Shown here piece by piece: positions 7,096 to 15,215 of a DNA stretch of 64,000 nucleotides. The notes beneath the pieces were generated by a model. It did not search any database. It was given only the letters and a program-made list of their open reading frames with translations, and was not told where the DNA came from. The number at the start of each line of letters is the position of its first letter. The stretch's first letter is position 1. A program made the translations under genes and the position numbers. Source of the DNA: Kibdelosporangium sp040675465 (lineage in GTDB: Bacteria > Actinomycetota > Actinomycetes > Mycobacteriales > Pseudonocardiaceae); the NCBI RefSeq assembly GCF_040675465.1, contig NZ_JBFAPA010000003.1, positions 248,001-312,000 of the forward strand, read 5' to 3'.

Positions 7096-8216
7096 ACCAT
7101 CACCCCATCCCGATCGACCCGGAACGGCGCGGGATCCACCACCGGCTCCCGCCCCAGGAACAAGTCCGCGAACAACTGCCCGGTCCCCGCAGCCAACCCA
7201 ATGCCGGCCCCTTCGTGCCCGGTGACATGCCACAACCCAGGCACCCGAGGATCCGCCCCGATGACCGGCAGGTGATCAGCCACGTAAGGCCGGAACCCGC
7301 CATAGGCCCGGATCACCGGCACCTCAGCCAGCGGAGGAAACAACCGCACGGCCTTGCGCGCCAACACCCGCAGGACATCCACGCGCAAAGAGGAGTCGAA
7401 CCCCACCCGCTCCCGGCTCGACCCGACCAGCACCGAACCGGCCATTGTGGACTCGACCACCGTGGAGGTCTGCAGATCGGCGTCCGAACTCTCAACCGCA
7501 CCAACATAATCCGCGTCGTACACCTTGTGTATGACCCTTGTGTACAACGGGCATGCAAGAACCAGGATCATCCCCCGCCGAGGCATCACCGCCAGCGGAG
7601 CGCCCGCGGCGGCGCCGAACTCCCCTGCCCAAGGCCCACACGCGTTGACGACCGCCCCACACGGCAGGAACCCAACAGAAGTCATCACCCCGCCGGGACG
7701 CATCCCCAGAGCAGTGACCCCGGCCAAAACCGACCCGCCACGACGCCGAACAGCGCCCAGCAACGCCGTCGCCGCCAGAACCGGCTGAAGCTGAGCATCC
7801 TCGGGGTAATACACGCCACCCACCACCGAAGGCGTCAACCCCGGCTCCAGAGCGAGAGCGTCCGAAGCGGACACCACCTCAGCCCGAACCCCGGCCGCCC
7901 GCTGCCCCGAGGCGAAGTCCGTCAAAGCGTCCAACGACGAGAGCGCGACCACCAGGCCGCCCTTCGCCTGCCATTCGACGTCGGCCTCGAGCGACTCCAG
8001 CAGCACGGGCCAGCGCGCCAGCGAAGCCTGCGCGAGCGCAAGCTCCGGACCTGGGGCTTTGTCGGAGATCAGGACGTTGCCCTCGCCCGCGGCGGTGGTC
8101 CCGGACGCGGGCGCGCCCCGGTCCAGCACGGTCACCCGGACCCCCGCGGCGCTCAGCGCTTCCGCGCAGGCGGCCCCGGCGATCCCCGCTCCTACGACCA
8201 CGACGTCCGGCAGCAT
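7092..8216 (-). CDS. D-hydroxyproline dehydrogenase catalytic (DAO-type) FAD subunit
   Basis: This 374-aa protein of the D-amino-acid oxidase/glycine oxidase fold has VVVVGAGIAG at the N-terminus and the C-terminal FAD motif GLWHVTGHEGAGIGLA. A GTG at 8222 is in frame, but GGAG spaced 5 nt from ATG 8216 supports the latter. It is the substrate-oxidising beta subunit (HcnC/OoxB-like), expected to turn cis-4-hydroxy-D-proline into 1-pyrroline-4-hydroxy-2-carboxylate. The 3' end overlaps the ferredoxin subunit by 4 nt. Around 7518-7559 it carries an AT-rich repeat motif with unusual codons (see repeat entry). Confidence 0.85.
   Translation of the reverse strand: MLPDVVVVGAGIAGAACAEALSAAGVRVTVLDRGAPASGTTAAGEGNVLISDKAPGPELALAQASLARWPVLLESLEADVEWQAKGGLVVALSSLDALTDFASGQRAAGVRAEVVSASDALALEPGLTPSVVGGVYYPEDAQLQPVLAATALLGAVRRRGGSVLAGVTALGMRPGGVMTSVGFLPCGAVVNACGPWAGEFGAAAGAPLAVMPRRGMILVLACPLYTRVIHKVYDADYVGAVESSDADLQTSTVVESTMAGSVLVGSSRERVGFDSSLRVDVLRVLARKAVRLFPPLAEVPVIRAYGGFRPYVADHLPVIGADPRVPGLWHVTGHEGAGIGLAAGTGQLFADLFLGREPVVDPAPFRVDRDGVMV
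7518..7559. repeat. AT-rich TTGTATACA-type motif cluster inside DAO gene (loose copy)
   Basis: Within a GC-rich gene this 42-bp patch carries TTGTGTATGAC (7525) and TTGTGTACAAC (7538), plus GTACACC and GCATGCAAG on its edges. It resembles the clearer 11-bp units at 11486, 22281, 52041 and 52136, but its spacing is 13 rather than 11 bp, so it is the weakest member. Confidence 0.4.
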
Positions 8217-8257
8217 AAGCACTCCACCGTTCGGTAAAGTGAACGCTCCGAGCGTAG

Positions 8258-8848
8258 CTACCGGATCACGCAGGAAGCAAGCACCGAGCCGGCCTGATCC
8301 GCCGGGTACTGCATCAGCAGCACCGACACGACCGGCGACGAGTCGGCGGTCCGGTAGATGTGCGGGGTGGCGGCCGGGAAGCAGACGTAGTCGCCCGGCC
8401 CCAGCGTGTAGGGCGCGTCCGGCGGCCCGACCAGCAGTTGCCCCGAGGTGACGACCACGTGCTCCAGCCCGGGATGCCCCTGCGACTCCTGGGTCTGACC
8501 GGGCCGCACGCGCTGGTCGTACATCTCGAACACGGTGTCGGTCAGGTCCAGCCGGCGCAGCATCCGCAGGTCCACGGCGTTGCTGGAGAGCACGTCCAGC
8601 CCTGCGGACCGGACCAGGACCACGTCCGGCGAGGTCCGCTCGGTCAGCAGGGTCGACACCGGCACGTTGAAGGCGTTCGACAAACTGAACACAGTCTCGA
8701 TGGTCGGGTTGCCCGTGCCGGACTCCAGCTGCGACAGCGTCCCTTTCGCGATGCCCGAGCGCCTGGCCAGCTCGGACATGGACAGCCCGTGCTGGGCGCG
8801 CAGCGCCCTCAGGTTCGCCGCCAGCACCTGACCAGCTTGTTCCTTCAC
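8258..8848 (-). CDS. XRE-family regulator with C-terminal cupin domain
   Basis: The N-terminal helix-turn-helix runs through LRALRAQHGLSMSELARRSG and IAKGTLSQLESGTGNP; a cupin follows from about residue 115, with GHPGLEHVVVTSG and GDYVCFPAATPHIYR. These MerR-independent XRE-cupin regulators sense a small ligand in the cupin. The frame extends to a TTG at 8890, but AGGAG just upstream of LVKEQ favours TTG 8851 or GTG 8848; 8848 is used (196 aa). It is 42 bp upstream of and co-oriented with the hydroxyproline genes, so it probably controls them. It diverges from the methionyl-tRNA synthetase gene. Confidence 0.82.
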   Translation of the reverse strand: MKEQAGQVLAANLRALRAQHGLSMSELARRSGIAKGTLSQLESGTGNPTIETVFSLSNAFNVPVSTLLTERTSPDVVLVRSAGLDVLSSNAVDLRMLRRLDLTDTVFEMYDQRVRPGQTQESQGHPGLEHVVVTSGQLLVGPPDAPYTLGPGDYVCFPAATPHIYRTADSSPVVSVLLMQYPADQAGSVLASCVIR

Positions 8849-8940
8849 CAACTTCAGGCTCCTCGCGCTCGCCCGGCCGAGGCTACCCAACCCCCGGCGG
8901 ATAAGCTTGGTCGTCCGGCAGCTAAGGAGCGCAGAGGATC

Positions 8941-10485
8941 ATGGCCGAGGCCGCTTTCATCTCGACGACCATCCCTTATGTGAACGCGCAGCCGCACCTG
9001 GGGCACGCGTTCGAGTACAGCCAGGCCGACGCGTACGCGCGGCACATGGCCGGCCAGGGCATGGATGTCTACTTCCTGAGCGGGTCGGACGAGAACAGCC
9101 TGAAGAACGTGCTGGCCGCCGAGAAGGAGGGCATCACCGCGCGCGAGCTGGTCGACCGCAACGTCGTGTTCTTCGAGCGGATGGCGGCCGACCTGCAGGT
9201 GCAGCTGCGCCGGTTCATCCGCACCAGCGTCGACCAGGACCACATCGACGGCGCGATCGAGATCTGGAAGCGGATGGCCGCCGCGGGCGACATCTACGCC
9301 AAGGACTACGAGGGCCTGTACTGCGTGGGCTGCGAGCAGTTCTACACGCCGGCCGAGCTGGTCGACGGCAAGTGCCCGGAGCACTTCACCGTGCCGGACC
9401 TGGTCAGCGAGCGGAACTACTTCTTCAAGCTGTCGCGCTACCAGGACCAGCTGCTGGCCGCGCTGGAGTCGGGCGAGCTGCGCGTCGTGCCCGAGTCGCG
9501 GCTCAACGAGGTGGCCAGCTTCGTGCGGTCCGGCCTGGAGGACATCTCGATCTCCCGGTCCACGGGGCGGGCGCGCGGCTGGGGCATCCCGGTGCCGGGC
9601 GACGAGAACCAGGTGATGTACGTCTGGATCGACGCGCTCACCAACTACACCAATGCCCTCGGTTGGACGCGGGACGCCGAGGAGTTCCAGACCTACTGGG
9701 TGAACGCGGCCAAGCGCGTGCACGTGGTCGGCAAGGGCGTGACCCGGTTCCACGCGGTGTACTGGCCCGCGATGCTGATGTCCGCCGGGCTGCCGATGCC
9801 GACCGAGGTCGTGGTGCACGGGTACATCACCGCGTCCGGGCAGAAGCTGAGCAAGACCACCGGCAACGTGATCGACCCCGCGGACTTGATCGAGCGGTTC
9901 GGGTCCAACGCCGTGCGCTACTTCCTGCTCGCCGAGTTCTCGCCGTTCATCGACGGTGACTTCAGCGAGGAGCGGCTGATCGCCCGGTACAACGCCGACC
10001 TGGCCAACGGCCTGGGCAACCTCCTGTCGCGCGCGACCAGCATGACCGTGCGGTACCGCGACGGCGTCATCCCGGCGCCGGGCGAGCTCGGGGACCCGGA
10101 GCGGGCGCTGGCCGAGCAGCTCGCCGCGAGCGAGGAGGCGTCCATCAAGGCGATGGCCGGCTACGACCACCGCGACGCCCTGGCCAAGATCTGGGACCTC
10201 GTCCGCCGCACCAACGCGTACGTCGACGAGCGCGCCCCCTGGCACCTCGCCAAGGACGAGACCCAGGCGTCCACTTTGGACACCACCCTGCACTACCTGA
10301 CCGCCGCCGTCCGCCAGCTCGGCCGCCTGCTGCACCCCTTCCTCCCCCAGGCCGCGGAGACCATCATCCGCACCCTCGGCGCCGAACCCGACAAGGTCCC
10401 CGGCGCGGCCAACTGGCTGGACAACCTCACGGGCGTGCAGGTCACCAAGTCCCCGGCGCTGTTCCCCCGCATCGAAGCCCAGTGA
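8941..10485 (+). CDS. metG: Methionyl-tRNA synthetase, divergent type
   Basis: This 514-aa class I synthetase has HLGH (19-22, the HIGH motif), YVWIDALTNY of the catalytic core, and KLSKT (302-306) where KMSKS is usual. A zinc knuckle is visible (C128-x2-C131 ... KCPEH). The motif after the first helix reads SGSDENSLKN instead of the common TGTDEHGLK. These features differ from the usual actinobacterial MetRS, so this looks like a second, possibly acquired, isozyme; that is inference. It charges tRNA-Met in the cytosol. It stands alone, divergent from the XRE regulator, with AAGGAG 15 nt upstream of the ATG. Confidence 0.88.
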   Translation: MAEAAFISTTIPYVNAQPHLGHAFEYSQADAYARHMAGQGMDVYFLSGSDENSLKNVLAAEKEGITARELVDRNVVFFERMAADLQVQLRRFIRTSVDQDHIDGAIEIWKRMAAAGDIYAKDYEGLYCVGCEQFYTPAELVDGKCPEHFTVPDLVSERNYFFKLSRYQDQLLAALESGELRVVPESRLNEVASFVRSGLEDISISRSTGRARGWGIPVPGDENQVMYVWIDALTNYTNALGWTRDAEEFQTYWVNAAKRVHVVGKGVTRFHAVYWPAMLMSAGLPMPTEVVVHGYITASGQKLSKTTGNVIDPADLIERFGSNAVRYFLLAEFSPFIDGDFSEERLIARYNADLANGLGNLLSRATSMTVRYRDGVIPAPGELGDPERALAEQLAASEEASIKAMAGYDHRDALAKIWDLVRRTNAYVDERAPWHLAKDETQASTLDTTLHYLTAAVRQLGRLLHPFLPQAAETIIRTLGAEPDKVPGAANWLDNLTGVQVTKSPALFPRIEAQ

Positions 10486-10498
10486 CACCGTGCCCAGG

Positions 10499-10513
10499 TG
10501 ACAGGTCCTGTCA
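10499..10513. terminator. Short palindrome after metG
   Basis: TGACAGG-T-CCTGTCA lies 14 bp after the metG stop. It may be a weak terminator or operator. The rest of the 190-bp gap to 10675 has no convincing gene. Confidence 0.35.
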
Positions 10514-10675
10514 GCCCTGCTCGCGGTCGTCGCCGGATCGGTGCTGACCGCCGCAGGGCCCACCGGACTCACCCACTTGGGCAGGTTGTTCCTCGGCAAC
10601 CTCGGCCTGAAGCAGAACGAAGACGAACGCTCTGTGCTGGTCATTCTGCATGTCATGGGGCTGGGCGGTAGATGT

Positions 10676-11116
10676 TCAATCCAGGTGGACCGCCAGCCGT
10701 GCGGACAGATGGGCAACCTCGTCGAGGCCTCCGCGCTTCGAGCCCGGCCACTCCGCACTGTCCATCCACGAGTACTGCTCTGGGGTGTTCTGGTAGCGGG
10801 CAAACAGGTGCTGGTGGAAGTGAGCGACCCTACGGCCGACGATCGCGGAGAAAACGAACTCGGGACCAAGCTCGGCCCGCAGGCCACGAGCAGCCCTCCA
10901 GGCCGCTCTGGCGACGGCAGCAGCCTCGACTTCGGTCAGGGCATCCCACGACGGAACGTGGCGACGGCTTTCCACGAACAGATACCCCAGAAAGGTCGTT
11001 CCGTCGTCACCTTCGAGTCGGTGGGACACGATCACGTGTTCGTCAGCCCAGACATGGTGACCGACCAGCGGGCCTTCCCCACGATGCTTGGCGCAGATCA
11101 GGCACTCTTCAGTCAT
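10676..11116 (-). CDS. HIT-family protein
   Basis: This 146-aa protein carries HFHQHLF, the His-x-His-x-His nucleotide-binding motif of the histidine triad family, preceded by the typical N-terminal CLIC (Cys-x-x-Cys). Such proteins hydrolyse or transfer nucleotide monophosphates (AMP-lysine, ApnA type substrates). The C-terminal tail beyond the triad is about 40 residues. Its specific substrate cannot be told from sequence. It is monocistronic, convergent with metG and divergent from the P-loop kinase gene at 11302. Confidence 0.88.
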   Translation of the reverse strand: MTEECLICAKHRGEGPLVGHHVWADEHVIVSHRLEGDDGTTFLGYLFVESRRHVPSWDALTEVEAAAVARAAWRAARGLRAELGPEFVFSAIVGRRVAHFHQHLFARYQNTPEQYSWMDSAEWPGSKRGGLDEVAHLSARLAVHLD

Positions 11117-11301
11117 GCCTTCAGGCTATGCGTCTCGGTTGTCATGAGCCACCAAAGCGATGGACCCAGCTGAACCGTTGGGACTCGTCCTCAGTGAGCC
11201 CGTCAGCACAGTTCTTCCAGTCCTCACAGCCATACGCTCGATCGTCCGGCGAACGGGTACGACAGGGGAAACCGATCGGAGTGGCCGGACGTTGGGCAGA
11301 T

Positions 11302-11838
11302 ATGGACATAACGGTCGAAAGCCGTGCGTTGGTGGTCGTGGCGGGGTTGCCGGGGGCGGGGAAGAGCACGTTGCTGCGGCGGACCAGAGCGAACGTGCCC
11401 ATCGCGGTGATCGACACGGACCAGCTGCGCACGTGGTTCCGGCGCGTGCTGCCCGCACGCACGCCGTATGCAGTGTGTCGACCGGTTGTACACATCTTGC
11501 ATACATTGCGTGTACTGATCATGGTGGTGTGCTCGGAGCGGCCGATCGTGCTGCATGACCCCGCAACGCGGACGAGTACGCGGGTGTTGTTCGCGGTGGT
11601 GGGCGCGTTGACAGGACGGCGGCGGCATCTGATCTGGGTGGACTGCACGCCCGCGGAAGCGCTCGCGGGTCAGGAACAGCGCGGCCGGGTGCTGCTGAAG
11701 TGGGCGTTCGCCGGGCATGTGCGGCGCAGCCCAGAGCTGCGGAGGCAACTGACGAACGGACGGCTCCGGGGCTGGCACAGCGCGCAGGTGGTCGATCGAT
11801 CGGCGGCGAGCAAAGGACTCCGCCTCCAGGTCGCCTGA
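11302..11838 (+). CDS. Small P-loop kinase (AAA_33-type), substrate unknown
   Basis: A long frame starts at 10672, but only the part after ATG 11302 looks like protein: MDITVESRALVVVAG then Walker A GLPGAGKST (15-23). The 178-aa size, an early Asp (VIDTDQLR) and a late RGRVL segment fit the family of small zeta-toxin/gluconate-kinase-like NTPases. The substrate is not recognisable. The middle (11486-11516) carries the AT-rich TTGTACACATC/TTGCATACATT repeat with codons unlike the rest of the gene. The 190 bp after it, up to 12030, contains no confident gene. Confidence 0.7.
   Translation: MDITVESRALVVVAGLPGAGKSTLLRRTRANVPIAVIDTDQLRTWFRRVLPARTPYAVCRPVVHILHTLRVLIMVVCSERPIVLHDPATRTSTRVLFAVVGALTGRRRHLIWVDCTPAEALAGQEQRGRVLLKWAFAGHVRRSPELRRQLTNGRLRGWHSAQVVDRSAASKGLRLQVA
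11486..11516. repeat. 11-bp-phased AT-rich motif cluster inside kinase gene
   Basis: Two adjoining 11-mers, TTGTACACATC (11486) and TTGCATACATT (11497), are followed by GCGTGTACTGA. The first 17 bp are identical to 52052-52068 inside the NRPS gene. Both sites lie in strongly GC-rich coding sequence. Confidence 0.65.
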
Positions 11839-12030
11839 AACCCGGTTGGGTCCCCTGTGGTTCTCGGAAAGTTGAACCGCACACCACGGGGTTCGGCCAT
11901 CGAGATCGTGTCGGACTACCACCGGAAGGTCTCAGCGGCACGCGTGGCGAGGCGCGAGCTGGGCGAGGAGCCGCCCAGCAAACTGGTGATGGTGCGCGGC
12001 GTCGCCGTGCGACGGCGCCGCGCACCTGGT

Positions 12031-14331
12031 CTAACCGTGCAGATGGACCACTTGCAGCTGCGGCGAAGACAGGATGTCACGCTCGCAGAAGCGACCTCGC
12101 TGCCACTTGCTCTGCGAGAACAGCTTTGTCTGGTCAGCGAAGTGCGGTGAGGTCGGATCTGACGACTGTGAGTAGGTCAGCAGGGTCTGCGCGTCCGGGC
12201 AGGGCGTACCGTCGTAGGACACCGCCTGGATGTAGCTGGACCCGTGCACGACCTCGGTGTATCCGTTCTGCCACACGGGGGTCAGCACGTTGAGGACGCC
12301 GTTGCGGTTGGCCGCACCGTGTACGGGGATCTTGGTTCCGTTGCGCACGACGAACTGGTTGTCGCCGAGCGGTGCGTCCAATGGGATCCCGGCTGCCCGC
12401 AACTCCGCGACGGTGTCGGTGAACGCCTTGTGCAGAGCCGGGTCGTTCGTGTCCAAAGTGTTCGGTGTGCGTACCGGGTCGGCCGGGTTGAACGGTATCT
12501 TCCAGACCGGCCGCGCCCGGGTCATGAACCGGTCGAACAGCAGCGATCCCTTGCTCGACACCGTGAACGTCCTGTCCCATCGCGCCAGAACCGAACACGC
12601 GTCGGGCACATCGGCGCAGATCTTCAGCACATCGTCCAGCACCAGCCGCGCGGTGAAACTCCGGTCGCTGAACAGCATGTCCTGCAACGACTGCCGGGAG
12701 AACCGCTTGCCGTCGATCTCGGTCAGCAGCTCACGAGTGCGCGGGCTGCGTTCGGTGCCGATGGTCCCGACGATCCGCGGATAGCCGGTGATCGGCGCGC
12801 GCAGGTTGGTCAGCCAGGCGCTGTCGTTGGCGTTGCCGACGTAGTCCTTGCGCACCTGGTTGGGCAGCTTCGACGGGCCGAACAGTCCGGGCTGGACGGC
12901 GTCCGGGTCGGAACCCCAGCCACAGCTGGTCTTCGAACCGTCCAGCACGGCAACCCCGCTCTGCTGGAAGATCTGCTGCCCCAGTGGGGTGTTGCAGCGC
13001 TTGGCCAGCTCGTCGGTGATGTGCGGGACGACCTGGATGTCCGAGTACAGCGCGTTTCCGGAGCGGTCCGCGGCGATGGTGTTGACCCACGGCGATCCCA
13101 GGGTGGACGACAGAGTCTTGACGACATCGCGAGTGTCCCGTGCCGTACCCAAGCCGTACCAGGTGTTGAACGAACGGGAGTTGTCCACGTTCGCGTCCTT
13201 CATCGCGTACGCGGTCGTATCCGTCCACGACAACAGGTCGAACCCGCTGCCGAGCACCGGGCCATAGCGGGAGAACCACAGCGTCCGCTCTACAGTGGAC
13301 AGTGAGCCGTCCGCGTTGCGCGCTTGGACGGACACCTTGCGGCTGGTCATCTGCTCTGGCCTGCCGTCGACCAGGTACGTCGTCGGCGAGCCAGGCACGA
13401 GTTGCAGCTGGAACAGGCTGAACCCGATCGGCGTTGCCACGGTGTGACTCCACGCCACATCGCGGTTGTACCCGATCTGCACCTCCGGAACGCCCAGCAC
13501 CGTGGCGCCGGTGACGTCCAGCTGACCGGGCACAGTCAACTGCACCTGCCAGAACCGCAACGCCCCCTGCCAGGGGTAGTGCGGGTTGCCCAGCAGCAGG
13601 CCCCGGCCGTTGGCCGAACCATCGGTGCCGAAAGCGATCGCGTTGCTGCCCAAGTCCCCCTTGGCCTTCAGCTTCCCGGTCACCCGGTCGGCGGCGTCCG
13701 CGGGAATGGCCGCGACCTGCGCACCAGGAGTGGGCGGCTTGCTGGTCACGATGTCGTCGATGACCCCGCCCTGGCCGCCCACCATGGTCAGGGAATGCAT
13801 GTGCCGGAACACATCGAGCTCGGTGATCGGCCGGATCCACGCGGCACCACGGCAGGCCGGGTCGGTGATCTTGCCGGTCGCCACGAACTTGTTGTACCCG
13901 GCCACATAGCCGCGGATCAGCTCGCGTGCCTCGGGTTGCGGGCCGAGCGGCGCGGGCCGCCGGAAGTCGCGTTCGACCACGCCGGAGTCGTTGACCTGCT
14001 GGTAGTACAGGTCGCTGGTCAGGCTGGTCGAGGCGTCTCCGGTGGCCGGGTTGCCCGGCGAGGAAGGCCCGAAGTACCGGGACCTTTGGGCGGACAGGGT
14101 GACGTAAAGGTCGGCGAGCGCACAGATGTTGTCCTTGGCGACGGCATAGCCGTAGCCGAAACCGGCGCCGGCCAACGTGTTGGCCTTGATGTGCGGAACA
14201 CCGCCCTCGGTGTACCGCACCACAGCGGAAAGTCCCCAGGTGTCGGGTTGTGCCGCACTCGCGGTCGCGATCGCCGACAGGGCGACCCCGACCGCCGCGG
14301 CGAGTGTTGTCAGGCGTCTCAGAATTGGCAC
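12031..14331 (-). CDS. Secreted penicillin acylase-family N-terminal nucleophile hydrolase
   Basis: This 766-aa protein begins with a signal peptide (MPILRRLTTLAAAVGVALSA, likely cut after ASA). YTEGGVPHIKA and GYGYAVAKDN are typical of the alpha chain; GDLGSNAIAFG contains the self-cleavage Gly-Ser site (Ser229 becomes the N-terminal nucleophile of the beta chain); YNRDVAWSHTV and GNANDSAWLTN are beta-chain motifs. Relatives cleave acyl groups from beta-lactams, lipopeptides (aculeacin) or acyl-homoserine lactones. The substrate here is unknown. It stands alone, divergent from the polysaccharide lyase gene. Confidence 0.88.
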   Translation of the reverse strand: MPILRRLTTLAAAVGVALSAIATASAAQPDTWGLSAVVRYTEGGVPHIKANTLAGAGFGYGYAVAKDNICALADLYVTLSAQRSRYFGPSSPGNPATGDASTSLTSDLYYQQVNDSGVVERDFRRPAPLGPQPEARELIRGYVAGYNKFVATGKITDPACRGAAWIRPITELDVFRHMHSLTMVGGQGGVIDDIVTSKPPTPGAQVAAIPADAADRVTGKLKAKGDLGSNAIAFGTDGSANGRGLLLGNPHYPWQGALRFWQVQLTVPGQLDVTGATVLGVPEVQIGYNRDVAWSHTVATPIGFSLFQLQLVPGSPTTYLVDGRPEQMTSRKVSVQARNADGSLSTVERTLWFSRYGPVLGSGFDLLSWTDTTAYAMKDANVDNSRSFNTWYGLGTARDTRDVVKTLSSTLGSPWVNTIAADRSGNALYSDIQVVPHITDELAKRCNTPLGQQIFQQSGVAVLDGSKTSCGWGSDPDAVQPGLFGPSKLPNQVRKDYVGNANDSAWLTNLRAPITGYPRIVGTIGTERSPRTRELLTEIDGKRFSRQSLQDMLFSDRSFTARLVLDDVLKICADVPDACSVLARWDRTFTVSSKGSLLFDRFMTRARPVWKIPFNPADPVRTPNTLDTNDPALHKAFTDTVAELRAAGIPLDAPLGDNQFVVRNGTKIPVHGAANRNGVLNVLTPVWQNGYTEVVHGSSYIQAVSYDGTPCPDAQTLLTYSQSSDPTSPHFADQTKLFSQSKWQRGRFCERDILSSPQLQVVHLHG

Positions 14332-14465
14332 ACCGCTGTTTGTAGTGCAGATCGACAGGGAGGACCATCAGGGATGGCCCCCAAGGGTCGTTGACAGTTC
14401 GCGGCCCGCGATGGTGTGATCCAGCTGTTTTCCGCCGCCCACGGAACTCGGTGACGGAGGAGAAC

Positions 14466-15215
14466 ATGGCTGAAATTGGTCGGCGTGCGGTGCTGGCCGC
14501 GCTCGGCGCGCTGCCGCTGGCGGCGCCCCCGAGCTGGCAGCTGCGGTGGAGCCCGGTGCCCGGCAAGGACGGGCTCGGCGCGTTCGAGGGCGTCGAGGAC
14601 GACCGCGCGAACTCGCACCCGGGCGTCAAGCACATCTATCCGCAGGGCGACGCGTTCCGGTTCGACATGCACAAACGCGACCGGGACACCGCGCCGGACC
14701 GGCAGCGCAACGAGGTCCGTGGCATACGCACGAACGGCGTGGCGCTGTCCATGGACAACGGGCAGACCTGGAAGTTCACCTACTCCATGTTCATCCCCAG
14801 CACGCTCAAGGCCACCAGCAGCTTCACGCACATCATGCAGACCAAGATGCCCGGCCTGGGCTCGGCGCCGATCACCGTGATGTCGTTGCGGCGGCAGGCA
14901 ACCCGGCCGACCATCGAGTTCAAGGTGACCGAGGGCGACACCCTGGTCGGCAACACGGACCTGGCCCCGTTGCAGGACAGGTGGATCGACACCGAGGTGG
15001 AGATCCGGATCGGCGACGCCGGCGCGGGGTACGTGAACTGGCTGATCCGCAGCGGTGGCAGTACCGTCCTGGACGCGCGCAAGTCCGGTGTGGACACATG
15101 GCTGGACGACCGGGTCCGCCCGAAGTGGGGCATCTACCGGTCGCTCAGCGACTCCGCCCAGATCCAGGACTGCCACCTGTTGCTGCGCGACATGAAGGCG
15201 TATCAGCTGCTCTGA
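14466..15215 (+). CDS. Secreted polysaccharide lyase-like protein (heparin/alginate lyase fold)
   Basis: The frame is open from 14391, but ATG 14466, with GGAGGAG just upstream, starts a 249-aa protein with a Tat-like leader (GRRAVLAALGALPLAA). The body resembles the Polysacc_lyase (jelly-roll) family: DRQRNEVRGI near residue 80, WKFTYSMFIP, and FTHIMQTKMPG on consecutive strands. Members cut acidic polysaccharides by beta-elimination. The fold assignment rests on motif recall, not on a search, and the substrate is unknown. Its 3' end overlaps the convergent propeller gene by 13 nt. Confidence 0.68.
   Translation: MAEIGRRAVLAALGALPLAAPPSWQLRWSPVPGKDGLGAFEGVEDDRANSHPGVKHIYPQGDAFRFDMHKRDRDTAPDRQRNEVRGIRTNGVALSMDNGQTWKFTYSMFIPSTLKATSSFTHIMQTKMPGLGSAPITVMSLRRQATRPTIEFKVTEGDTLVGNTDLAPLQDRWIDTEVEIRIGDAGAGYVNWLIRSGGSTVLDARKSGVDTWLDDRVRPKWGIYRSLSDSAQIQDCHLLLRDMKAYQLL

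Noticed and set aside
11857..12150. Possible 97-aa plus-strand gene between the kinase and the acylase
   Set aside because: It lacks a convincing ribosome-binding site and family motifs, and its 3' third overlaps the acylase coding region on the other strand; treated as chance ORF.
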